Shown: one piece after another, positions 5,799-12,297 of the stretch
Layout of the letters: every line of letters starts with the position of its first letter
Position numbering within the stretch: the stretch's first letter is position 1
Assembly: GCA_029548585.1 (NCBI GenBank)
Contig: JAKPNC010000094.1
Location: forward strand, 1 to 12,297
Source: a bacterium
GTDB lineage: Bacteria > Ratteibacteria > UBA8468 > B48-G9 > JAFGKM01
Length of the DNA stretch: 12,297 bases
Direction of reading: 5' to 3'
Made by a program: the position numbers and the translations under genes
Notes under the pieces: generated by a model
The model's database searches: none
The model's input: only the letters and a program-made list of their open reading frames with translations
What the model was told of the DNA's origin: nothing

Positions 5799-6665
5799 AT
5801 GGAAAAAGAAATGACATTTCAGAATATTTGGCGCAAGCTTGAAAATTACTGGATGGGAAAAGGATGCAGCCTCTGGCATCCCTACAATGTCGAGGTAGGG
5901 GCGGGTACCCTTAACCCTGCAACCTTTTTCGGCATACTCGGGAACAAGCCATGGAACGTGGTATACATGGAACCGTCGGTCAGGCCTGCCGACGGAAGGT
6001 ACGGAGATAACCCGGTGAGGCTTTACATGCATCACCAGGTACAGGTGATAATGAAGCCTCCGCCCGACGATGTACAGAGCTTGTACCTGAAGAGCCTTTC
6101 TTCCATAGGCATAGATGTATCTTCTCATGACATAAGGTTTGTCGAGGACAACTGGGAAGCGCCCACTCTTGGAGCCTGGGGTGTAGGATGGGAGGTCTGG
6201 CTTGACGGGCTCGAGATAACCCAGTTTACTTACATGCAGCAGGCCGGGGGGGTTGACCTGGCTCCTCCCTCCGTCGAGATAACCTACGGGTTGGACAGGA
6301 TAGCCAATTTCGTACAGGGGAAGAAGGATGTGTACCAGCTTTCCTGGAGCGAGAGCGTTACCTACGGGGAGATGCAGAAGGAGAGGGAGCTGGACTATTC
6401 AGTTTACGGTTTCGACAAGGCCGACACTCTATTGCTTTTTGAACTTTTTGAAAGGTTTGAAAAGGAGGCTGAAAGAATCCTGGGGGAAGATGTTCTCTAT
6501 CCCGCATACGATTATGTTCTGAAGCTTTCACATGTCTTTAACCTGCTTGACGCAAGGAAAGCCATAAGCGTCAGCGAAAGGGTGCGTTATATAGGCAGGG
6601 TGAGAAAACTTGCAAGAATTTGCGCTGAACTTTACCTTTGCCGTAAAAATGTTATAATAAAGTAG
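5799..6665 (+). CDS. glyQ: Glycyl-tRNA synthetase alpha subunit
   Basis: This class II aminoacyl-tRNA synthetase alpha chain of about 288 residues forms the catalytic core of the alpha2-beta2 enzyme that charges tRNA-Gly in the cytoplasm. It matches GlyQ from end to end: FQNIWRKLENYWMGKGC, EVGAGTLNPATFF, SVRPADGRYGDNPVRL and the class II motif 2 region. HDIRFVEDNWEAPTLGAWG, GWEVWLDGLEITQFTYMQQ, GEITYGLDRI-like VEITYGLDRI and FNLLDARKAISVSERVRYI follow. E. coli GlyQ is 303 residues, so this is full length. ATG 5799 follows GGAAGG at five bases; ATG 5811 (MTFQNIW) is the alternative start, and the ATG at 5772 overlaps the promoter and is disfavoured. The beta-subunit gene glyS, often adjacent, is not here; a tRNA-Leu follows eight bases after the stop. 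Confidence 0.96.
   Translation: MEKEMTFQNIWRKLENYWMGKGCSLWHPYNVEVGAGTLNPATFFGILGNKPWNVVYMEPSVRPADGRYGDNPVRLYMHHQVQVIMKPPPDDVQSLYLKSLSSIGIDVSSHDIRFVEDNWEAPTLGAWGVGWEVWLDGLEITQFTYMQQAGGVDLAPPSVEITYGLDRIANFVQGKKDVYQLSWSESVTYGEMQKERELDYSVYGFDKADTLLLFELFERFEKEAERILGEDVLYPAYDYVLKLSHVFNLLDARKAISVSERVRYIGRVRKLARICAELYLCRKNVIIK
6631..6658 (+). promoter_or_regulatory. Possible tRNA promoter inside the 3' end of glyQ
   Basis: TTTACC (6631-6636), a 16-base spacer and a perfect TATAAT (6653-6658) lie in the last codons of glyQ. Transcription would begin near 6665, about nine bases before the mature tRNA-Leu 5' end. The -35 matches four of six consensus bases. The tRNA could also be cotranscribed with glyQ. 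Confidence 0.5.
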
Positions 6666-6673
6666 TGACATGA

Positions 6674-6755
6674 GCCGGGATGGTGGAATTGGCAGACACG
6701 TACGTTTGAGGGGCGTATGCTTAACAGCATGGGGGTTCGAGTCCCCCTCCCGGCA
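6674..6755 (+). tRNA. tRNA-Leu (anticodon GAG)
   Basis: The acceptor arms GCCGGGA (6674-6680) and TCCCGGC (6748-6754) pair perfectly, and A6755 is the discriminator base. The anticodon stem is TACGT/GCGTA (6701-6705/6713-6717) and the loop TTGAGGG carries anticodon GAG at 6708-6710, reading CTC and CTT codons. A long type II variable arm (TGCTTAACAGCA) and the T arm GGGGG-TTCGAGT-CCCCC follow. CCA is not encoded (CTT follows the discriminator), so it must be added by the nucleotidyltransferase. There is no clear terminator after it. Confidence 0.95.
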
Positions 6756-6800
6756 CTTTGAAGAGAAGCGATGTTTAGGTTTATAATAATTGAAAAGAGG
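6727..6800 (+). repeat. Direct repeat copy 1: tRNA-Leu 3' end plus 45 bases of flank
   Basis: This unit covers the end of the variable arm, the T arm and the acceptor 3' strand, then the flank to ...GAAAAGAGG. It recurs at 6924-6998 with three substitutions plus a small indel region in the TTTA/ATAAT part. The block following the acceptor, ACTTTGAAGAGAAGCGATGT, is identical in both copies. Confidence 0.9.
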
Positions 6801-6836
6801 TATATGAGAGACGAACCCCCATGCTTCAAAGGGTAA

Positions 6837-6857
6837 GAGGGAAAAGGATTTTCCCTC
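6837..6857. repeat. Perfect 9-bp hairpin
   Basis: GAGGGAAAA (6837-6845) and TTTTCCCTC (6849-6857) are exact complements around a three-base GGA loop. No T-run follows on either strand, so it is not a standard intrinsic terminator. It could end or stabilise the tRNA transcript. Confidence 0.7.
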
Positions 6858-6881
6858 GGGTATTACGTTTTGGGGGGAGAA

Positions 6882-6911
6882 TTCAGGAAGGGGGGAGCGC
6901 CCCCTCCTGAA
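6882..6911. repeat. G/C-rich hairpin with one bulged base
   Basis: TTCAGGA (6882-6888), a bulged A and GGGGG pair with CCCCC (6900-6904) and TCCTGAA (6905-6911). This makes a 12-bp stem closed by a short G/AGCG loop. It directly precedes the tRNA fragment copy at 6924. There is no T-run after it. Confidence 0.7.
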
Positions 6912-6923
6912 GAGCTTAAGCGA

Positions 6924-6952
6924 GCATGGGAGGTCGAGTCCCCCTCCCGGCA
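6924..6952 (+). pseudogene. Decayed tRNA-Leu 3'-end fragment
   Basis: This segment repeats the last 29 bases of the tRNA-Leu(GAG) gene: variable-arm end, T arm and acceptor 3' strand with the discriminator A. A weaker match (GCTTAA) extends a little upstream into the variable arm. The T-stem has a G-to-A change that breaks a base pair, and the T-loop TTCGAGT has become GTCGAGT. No 5' half exists, so it cannot be a functional tRNA. It is the head of the second direct-repeat copy that continues to 6998. Confidence 0.85.
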
Positions 6953-6998
6953 CTTTGAAGAGAAGCGATGTTCAGGTTTACATATAATTGAAAAGAGG
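6924..6998 (+). repeat. Direct repeat copy 2: tRNA-Leu 3' end plus flank
   Basis: This is the second copy of the unit at 6727-6800, shifted by 197-198 bases. The match covers about 75 bases and stops sharply at GAAAAGAGG. A direct repeat of a tRNA 3' end is the usual mark of integrase attachment sites, but the space between the copies is too small to hold an element, and no integrase is present in the window. Confidence 0.9.
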
Positions 6999-7075
6999 CG
7001 GAATTTTTCAGAAAACAAATGTTTCCAGGTGCGGGGGAGCAGGGCATTTCCGGGCAAGGAGCATATTCATAATAA

Positions 7076-7273
7076 ATGGAGAAGAAAAAGGAACTCGAGA
7101 AGACTCCCCTCTGGGAAGATATCGCGGTAATCGTTTCGGTTCTCACGCTCTGGCCCACCGTCCTCAGAAGAGAAAATTTAATGAGCAGGATTTTAATGGT
7201 AATTGCCCTGCTTATCCTGGTATTCATTCTCCTGAGACGGTTAAAGAGGTTTAATTCGGCCCTTAATAAATGA
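7076..7273 (+). CDS. Small two-helix membrane protein, unknown function
   Basis: This 65-residue protein has a charged start (MEKKKELEKTPLWED), a first hydrophobic segment at about 16-29 (IAVIVSVLTLWPTV), a basic turn (LRREN) and a second segment at about 37-54 (SRILMVIALLILVFILL). It ends with the basic tail RRLKRFNSALNK. Its stop overlaps the start of the lipoprotein gene as ATGA (7270-7273), typical of translational coupling, which is the main reason to accept so short a gene. AAGGAG lies 14 bases before the ATG, which is longer than usual. The codon just upstream is a stop, so no earlier start is possible. I do not recognise a family. Its position suggests a subunit or assembly factor for the FtsX-type protein downstream. 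Confidence 0.7.
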   Translation: MEKKKELEKTPLWEDIAVIVSVLTLWPTVLRRENLMSRILMVIALLILVFILLRRLKRFNSALNK

Positions 7274-7806
7274 AATCTAAAAAGTTCTTTTTTTTTGTTA
7301 TTTTAACGGCAGTCCTTACAGGTTGTTTCCCTTTTGGCTCAAATAATTCTGAAGATATGCTTAAAAGCAGGGAAGGGGATTCTTTCTTTGCATCCGGTGA
7401 GATTGACAAGGCTTTGAATTCCTGGAAGCAGTCCATCGGAATCAGGAAAACATCCCAGGTGTACGGAAAAATGACAATGGCCTACATGCTTAAGAACGAC
7501 TTAACGGAAGCCGGAAAATGGGCTGAAGAAGGACTCTCTTTTTTCCCCGGCGACACCAACCTTGCTTTTAACATCACCCTTGTCAATTACCAGGCAAAGA
7601 ATTACTCCGCTGCAATGAAAGATATAGACAGGCTGCTTGCACTCGATACGAATTACCCCAACGCGCACTACCTGAAAGGCCTTCTTCTTGAAGAGACCGG
7701 AAAAAAAGAAGAAGCCAAAAAGGAATACGTAAAGGAAATAAATATTAACCCGGGTTCTGCAAGAACATGGCAAAAAATCAGGGAGGAAGTAAAAAATGAG
7801 AAATAG
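7270..7806 (+). CDS. TPR-repeat lipoprotein
   Basis: This 178-residue protein begins MKSKKFFFFVILTAVLTGC, a lipoprotein signal with lipobox LTGC and lipidated Cys19. After a short Ser/Asn linker the rest is helical repeat of tetratricopeptide type. Helix pairs include GDSFFASGEIDKALNSWKQS, MAYMLKNDLTEAGKWAEEGL, LVNYQAKNYSAAMKDIDRLL and YLKGLLLEETGKKEEAKKEY, each followed by a Pro- or Asn-containing turn, about three to four repeats. Such proteins are protein-binding scaffolds on the periplasmic membrane face. The start overlaps the preceding stop by four bases, and its end overlaps the next gene by 11 bases, so the three genes are a coupled unit. A partner role for the large periplasmic domain of the next protein is inferred. 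Confidence 0.85.
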   Translation: MKSKKFFFFVILTAVLTGCFPFGSNNSEDMLKSREGDSFFASGEIDKALNSWKQSIGIRKTSQVYGKMTMAYMLKNDLTEAGKWAEEGLSFFPGDTNLAFNITLVNYQAKNYSAAMKDIDRLLALDTNYPNAHYLKGLLLEETGKKEEAKKEYVKEININPGSARTWQKIREEVKNEK

Positions 7807-10800
7807 ATCCTGGATGAAGGTTTTTCATGTTGCATTCATTTTGATTTTTCCCTGTATTCTGTCTGCGGGAACTTCCACAGAATACATAAAATACTTTTCA
7901 TCTCTTCCTTCCAGGGTTCCCGGATATGCAGGGCACAGGGCCGCTTCAGATTTCGTGGAGGCCAGGTTCAGGGAAGCAGGCCTCAAGCAGGTTGCGAGGG
8001 AATCATTCAAGGTAAGCATACCGGTCCATGAAGAGGCTTACGTGGTGTCGGGCAACAGCCGGATCCCGATACATTCAATGTGGCCAAACCTTGTCAGGAC
8101 ATCAACCGTACCTCCTGAGGGCATCAAAGGCAAAGTAATTTACGGAGGGAACGGAGACTGGAAGCTTCTTGATGGCAAGGATATCGAAGGCAACATAATG
8201 TTGCTTGATTTTGACTCCGGGGATATGTGGCAGACCCTTGCAATGATGGGAGCAAAGGCATTCATCTTCACTGATACCGGGAGAATAACAAGGCTCGAAG
8301 CAGAAAAGAAGTTCGTTGATACCCCGATAAACGTACCCAGGTTTTATGCCAGGGGTAACAAGGATGGCCTGATATCTCTTGCTTCTTCCGGAAAGGAAGT
8401 GACTCTTTTTGCCCGGATGTCCTGGCGGCAGGTTGAAGATTGGAATATCATGGGGTACATGGAAGGCACGGACGAGAAGCTGAAGAAAGATATAATAATG
8501 ATACAGAGTTATTACGACAGCATAAGCGTAGTTCCTTCGGTTGCTCCCGGCGCAAGTTCCGCCGCAGGCATTGCGGCCCTGCTCGAGACCGCGGAATATT
8601 TCAGGGAAAATCCTCCCCGGCGTACAATACTTTTCCTGGCTACATCGTCCCATTTCCAGACAATGAAAGGCATCAATGATTTCGTCCAGAGGCATCTCAG
8701 GAAGGAAACACCCTTTATTGGAAGGATTCCCGAGAAGGACCGGATAAATGTTTCTCTTTTCATAGGGCTTGACCTTTCTGACAGGGGCTCAGGTCTCGGG
8801 ATATGGCATAACAGCCTGGAGGCTTTTCACCAGAGAGTAATGGCTCCGTTCGCAAGAACTTTTCTCAACTACTCGGCTGACATTTCAAAAAGGTTCGGCT
8901 ACAATCCCGAGTTTTCACTTGTAAACGGCATAATGCCTGAAAAGGGCAGGGTGTGGAGCACGTTCCTCCCAGGGAAAATGAGGACGGACGGAGAATATGT
9001 GATATACGGAGGCACTCCCGCGCTCTCTCTCGTGTCAGTAAATGACGGCCGGTGGATGGTAGACACCCCTGCCGATACTTTTGAAAAACTCAACACTGCC
9101 AATATTGAAAGGCAGTCTTTTTTCGTTAAGAAGATACTTGAGACAGCAGTAAACGACCCGAAGCTTTTCCCGGAGACCGAGCTGGATATAAAGGATACCC
9201 TTGCGTCCCTTACCGTGAATATTGTGACCTTCGATCCCAAGACAAGTTTCGTGCCACGGGATCCGGTGGTCAACGCTCTGGTTATACCAAGGATGACACA
9301 ACGCTTCTACGTGGGGGATAAAACATGTTTTGGAATAAGAAACACCATCATTACAATGTCAGACGAGAAGGGGAAGGTTGAATTTCCAATGCTCCGGATG
9401 AGTTCCACCATAGAATTGAGCGGATTCCTGCTTGACAAGGAAACGGGGGAGATTATTCTTGCTCCAGATCTCGGCAGCGGCGGCGCGCAGCAATATCCCG
9501 TCAAGCTGTCAATGGATTACAAGGATAAGAACTGGATGCATGTTCTTTTTGAAGCCAAGGCGATCGGGGTTTACGAGCTCATAGATCCCCAGTATCTTAC
9601 ACCCCTGAACATGGTGGATGTTTTTGACAGGGCCAACAGCATTCCAAACCAGTACGGTTCTTATCTGCGCCTGCCGTTTGACACCTGGACATCTTACTCT
9701 GAACCCCTTGCAATGGCTTTTGCGAAGCGTAACTCCAGGGTGAAGGTCCTGGGCCTTTCCGGCCTGCTGGGAAGGAGGCTGCTTCTCCTCAATTCAAGCG
9801 ATAAGGAGTCAATGCAGGAATTGGCGGAAGGTGAGGGTTTCGAAGTTGAAGGAATTACTGCCATACTAAACACGCCGTACCAGGGCGCGAAAGATATGAT
9901 TGTGCTCGACACCTTCAGGAGGAACAACTTCGAAAAATACGGCATTAAGAATGAGCGTCTCGCCCTCCTTCAGAAAGAATCAAGGAATCTTCTCGACCAG
10001 GCAGAAAACGCAAAGGTGGAGAAAAGATGGTACGACTTTTTGAAGTTCTCGAGGCAGGCACTCTCCATGGAGTCGCGGGCATATCCCGATGTCAGGAATA
10101 CCGCCAATGACGTGGTTAAGGGAATCATATTTTATTTCGTACTGCTCCTGCCGTTCGCCTATTTCGCAGAAAGGCTCATCTTCGGATTCGTGAAGACCGA
10201 AAAGAGAATAGCCGGAATAGCGGGCATATTTCTTTTGATATACTGGATAATGAGGTCGGTGCACCCGGCATTTAAGCTTACAGAGGCGCCGGAGGTCATA
10301 CTTCTGTCATTCATAGTTCTTACGCTGTCAGGTATTGTAATAAGCATACTTGCTTCGAAGTTCGAAGAGCAGATGCAACAGATGAAGATGGAGAGCACGA
10401 ATGTTTACAACACCGACGTAGGCAGGATAACTGCAACTGCCACGGCTTTCTCCCTCGGTGTCGCCAACATGAAAAGGAGAAAGATAAGGACAGCCCTGAC
10501 ATCGGTAACCCTTATACTTCTGACCTTCACAGTCCTCTCTTTTACCTCCATAAAAACCCAGATGAAGTATAACAAGGTTCTCAAGCCTTACAAGCCTGCT
10601 TACAAGGGAATTCTTTTCAGGGACCGTTCCCATGCACCCATAACCAACAAGGTTTTCAGTTACGTGGAGAACGAGTTTTCCTCTCACGGGACCATAGCCC
10701 CGAGGGCATGGTACATAATGGGTGAGGTTGGAGACAGGACAGTTATAGACGTAAAGTACGGCCAGAAGACATTCCTTGCAACGGGGCTTCTCGGATTGTC

Positions 10801-12181
10801 CGTCCAGGAGGTCCTGCCTTTCAAGACCTTCCTTAAAGCCGGACAATGGTTTGATTCCAACAGCGAGGATTCAGTAATCCTGTCCAAAAAGGTTGCAGAC
10901 GAGCTCGGCCTTACAGCAGGAGATGTCGGCAGCCGGTACGTTGACATATATGGAAAAAATCTGCTCTTCAGGGGAATTTTCGACGGGAAGAGCTACGGCG
11001 AAATTAAGGACCTGGACAACGAGCTGATTACCCCGGTGAATTTTTCAGTAATACCCGAGCTTGAATTGACGGAAATAAAGAGCCGGAGACAGAGGGCTTT
11101 CCATACCGCCGAGTCCTCGATGGATATCTTCCCGAGAACAGATCCCGATAACGTGGCGATACTTCCCTACGAAACCCTCATGGATATGAACGGAACCATA
11201 AATTCGGTAGCCATTTCGTACAGGGAGAATGTCAATCCCGTGGAGATTACTGAAAGCTTCGTCTCGAAACTGGCTGTGAATATCTTTGCAGGCATGGAAG
11301 GCAAGACCTACGTTTACAGCAGCATAGGGCTTACATCATTCTCGGGACTTGCCAACCTCCTGATACCGATACTCATCGCCGCCCTCATTGTTCTCAATAC
11401 GATGCTCGGCTCAGTCTACGAGAGGATAAGGGAGATAGGCACTTACAGCGCAGTCGGCCTGGCGCCTGTCCACATATCTTCACTTTTCCTTGCAGAATCT
11501 CTCGTATACGCAGTTCTCGGCGCCGTTACAGGCTACCTTCTCGGACAGATAGTGGTGAAATTCCTCATGTCAATGGGGCTATTGAAAGGGCTGATCCTTA
11601 ACTATTCTTCCCTTTCGGCTGTTTTTGCCACGATAATCATATTTATAACCGTGCTACTGTCCACTCTCTACCCGGCGAGGAAGGCTGCACAGATGGCCGT
11701 ACCGGACGTAACCCGAAGATGGGTACTGCCGGATCCTAAGGGAGACACATGGGAATTCGAGTTCCCGTTTACCCTTAACGAAGTCGAGGTTCTCGGGATG
11801 GTTACCTTCCTGGCCGAGTATTACAACGCCTACCAGGATATTTCCATAGGCAATTTTTATACCGCGGGGGCCGAGTTGAAGCATGAAAAGCTCGCTTCCG
11901 GGAAAAATAGTTACATTCTCGACACAAAGGTATGGCTTGCCCCATTCGACCTTGCTGTCAGCCAGACGGTCAGAATGGTGCTTGAACCTATGGGCGAATA
12001 TGATTTCTACCTGATCAACCTTTACATGAAGCGTTCAAGCGGAGAGGAGACGGACTGGAAACGTCTCAACCGCAGGTTCCTTGACAGCATGAGAAAGCAG
12101 TTTCTCGTATGGAGGACCATAAACGAGGGTGTAAAGAAAGAATATGACAAAAAAGGCAGAAAACTTCTAAATCTCGAATAA
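7796..12181 (+). CDS. Giant FtsX-like permease with N-terminal M28-peptidase-like (probably inactive) domain
   Basis: This 1461-residue inner-membrane protein starts at ATG 7796, nine bases after GGAGG. Regions: signal sequence 1-24; M28-like fold with PA-type insert about 25-455; a beta-rich region of unknown type about 460-700; a helical stretch about 715-765; hydrophobic segments near 774-797, 804-820 and 833-853. An FtsX unit follows: helix 899-917, a MacB-like periplasmic domain about 920-1180, then helices near 1184-1204, 1228-1250 and 1269-1291 with ERIREIGTYSAVGL. A soluble tail 1301-1461 ends it. M28 metal and catalytic positions are mostly replaced (YYD for HYD, GASSAAG for GADDNASG, H286-F287 for Glu-Glu, D423 for His). 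FtsX-type permeases work with a cytoplasmic ATPase as mechanotransmitters or lipoprotein exporters; none is encoded in the window. Confidence 0.85.
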   Translation: MRNRSWMKVFHVAFILIFPCILSAGTSTEYIKYFSSLPSRVPGYAGHRAASDFVEARFREAGLKQVARESFKVSIPVHEEAYVVSGNSRIPIHSMWPNLVRTSTVPPEGIKGKVIYGGNGDWKLLDGKDIEGNIMLLDFDSGDMWQTLAMMGAKAFIFTDTGRITRLEAEKKFVDTPINVPRFYARGNKDGLISLASSGKEVTLFARMSWRQVEDWNIMGYMEGTDEKLKKDIIMIQSYYDSISVVPSVAPGASSAAGIAALLETAEYFRENPPRRTILFLATSSHFQTMKGINDFVQRHLRKETPFIGRIPEKDRINVSLFIGLDLSDRGSGLGIWHNSLEAFHQRVMAPFARTFLNYSADISKRFGYNPEFSLVNGIMPEKGRVWSTFLPGKMRTDGEYVIYGGTPALSLVSVNDGRWMVDTPADTFEKLNTANIERQSFFVKKILETAVNDPKLFPETELDIKDTLASLTVNIVTFDPKTSFVPRDPVVNALVIPRMTQRFYVGDKTCFGIRNTIITMSDEKGKVEFPMLRMSSTIELSGFLLDKETGEIILAPDLGSGGAQQYPVKLSMDYKDKNWMHVLFEAKAIGVYELIDPQYLTPLNMVDVFDRANSIPNQYGSYLRLPFDTWTSYSEPLAMAFAKRNSRVKVLGLSGLLGRRLLLLNSSDKESMQELAEGEGFEVEGITAILNTPYQGAKDMIVLDTFRRNNFEKYGIKNERLALLQKESRNLLDQAENAKVEKRWYDFLKFSRQALSMESRAYPDVRNTANDVVKGIIFYFVLLLPFAYFAERLIFGFVKTEKRIAGIAGIFLLIYWIMRSVHPAFKLTEAPEVILLSFIVLTLSGIVISILASKFEEQMQQMKMESTNVYNTDVGRITATATAFSLGVANMKRRKIRTALTSVTLILLTFTVLSFTSIKTQMKYNKVLKPYKPAYKGILFRDRSHAPITNKVFSYVENEFSSHGTIAPRAWYIMGEVGDRTVIDVKYGQKTFLATGLLGLSVQEVLPFKTFLKAGQWFDSNSEDSVILSKKVADELGLTAGDVGSRYVDIYGKNLLFRGIFDGKSYGEIKDLDNELITPVNFSVIPELELTEIKSRRQRAFHTAESSMDIFPRTDPDNVAILPYETLMDMNGTINSVAISYRENVNPVEITESFVSKLAVNIFAGMEGKTYVYSSIGLTSFSGLANLLIPILIAALIVLNTMLGSVYERIREIGTYSAVGLAPVHISSLFLAESLVYAVLGAVTGYLLGQIVVKFLMSMGLLKGLILNYSSLSAVFATIIIFITVLLSTLYPARKAAQMAVPDVTRRWVLPDPKGDTWEFEFPFTLNEVEVLGMVTFLAEYYNAYQDISIGNFYTAGAELKHEKLASGKNSYILDTKVWLAPFDLAVSQTVRMVLEPMGEYDFYLINLYMKRSSGEETDWKRLNRRFLDSMRKQFLVWRTINEGVKKEYDKKGRKLLNLE

Positions 12182-12195
12182 AAAAGGACGGTAAA

Positions 12196-12297
12196 ATGGA
12201 CGAAAAGATTAATGAAGAATTTGATTCAACGGCCATACAGGAAGAATACACTGAAGGTTTCAACCTGAGAACCATCTGGGCCGCCCTATTTATCGGC
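12196..12297 (+). CDS. N-terminus of a membrane protein, possibly OPT-like transporter, cut by window edge
   Basis: ATG 12196 lies 14 bases after the preceding stop and behind AAAAGGA. The 34 visible residues are an acidic, soluble N-terminus (MDEKINEEFDSTAIQEEYTEG) followed by FNLRTIWAALFIG, which looks like the start of a first membrane helix. The EEYxxGFxxxTxxxALFxG pattern recalls oligopeptide-transporter (OPT)-like proteins, but this is from memory on very short sequence. It is probably cotranscribed with the FtsX-type protein. Confidence 0.6.
   Translation, partial: MDEKINEEFDSTAIQEEYTEGFNLRTIWAALFIG

Larger units (their letters stand above)
6756..7075. other. 320-base non-coding stretch after the tRNA
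   Basis: No supported gene lies here. It contains the tRNA flank, a 14-base inverted copy of tRNA-Leu sequence (CGAACCCCCATGCT, 6812-6825), a perfect hairpin (6837-6857), a G/C-rich hairpin (6882-6911), the second copy of the tRNA 3' end (6924-6998) and the leader of the small membrane protein gene. Short open frames are present on both strands, but they translate tRNA or hairpin sequence and have no ribosome binding sites, so they are not called. Confidence 0.8.

Noticed and set aside
6727..6998. Functional integrative element between attL and attR at the tRNA-Leu
   Set aside because: Only about 120 bases separate the copies and no integrase or cargo gene is present. At most it is a scar.
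6528..7057. Minus-strand open frames with repeated 'HRFSSKCREGDS' and 'SAGRGTRTPM' peptides, which look like a duplicated small protein
   Set aside because: These are translations of the antisense of the tRNA-Leu T arm and of its duplicated flank. The similarity comes from the DNA repeat, and the frames lack ribosome binding sites.
6870..7130. Plus-strand 86-codon frame across the hairpin and tRNA fragment
   Set aside because: It translates palindrome and tRNA remnant sequence, has low-complexity charged composition, and overlaps the better supported small membrane protein gene.

Overview
The window looks like the chromosome of a diderm bacterium, with GC near the middle of the range. It carries a lipobox lipoprotein, a type IV/II prepilin-like protein of the H-X9-DG kind, a large FtsX-type permease with a periplasmic enzyme-like domain, and the bacterial alpha-chain glycyl-tRNA synthetase. 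H-X9-DG pseudopilins are most abundant in Planctomycetes, Verrucomicrobia, Lentisphaerae and allied uncultured phyla such as Omnitrophota, so that neighbourhood is the best guess. I could not test it. I saw no phage, IS, CRISPR or plasmid genes.

The layout is divergent around 5615-5798. Leftward, in transcription order, there is a monocistronic DegT/DnrJ/EryC1/StrS aminotransferase (5614-4358). A sigma70-like promoter (4345-4317) and a well-formed cobalamin riboswitch (4291-4134) follow. Two intrinsic terminator hairpins (4122-4085, 4061-4036) come next, and then a four-gene operon: H-X9-DG pseudopilin, BtuF-like binding protein, BtuC-like permease and BtuD-like ATPase (4013-608). A perfect consensus promoter (593-565) then starts a surface or secreted protein gene that leaves the window at base 1. 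That gene has no ATG start.

Rightward, glyQ (5799-6665) has no glyS after it. A tRNA-Leu(GAG) (6674-6755) follows, then a 320-base non-coding stretch. That stretch holds a decayed copy of the tRNA 3' end plus flank, a short inverted copy of the same segment, and strong hairpins. Next is a tightly coupled membrane operon: a 65-residue two-helix membrane protein, a TPR lipoprotein, and a 1461-residue protein joining an M28-peptidase-like periplasmic domain to an FtsX-like permease. A fourth gene, possibly an OPT-like transporter, is cut by the window end.

The two most interesting points are these. First, the vitamin B12 riboswitch puts a pseudopilin first in a B12-uptake operon, behind an unusual tandem-terminator platform. 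This suggests a surface capture device coupled to BtuFCD. Second, the M28-like domain fused to FtsX has lost most of its metal-binding and catalytic residues, so it is probably a binding or sensing module and not a protease.
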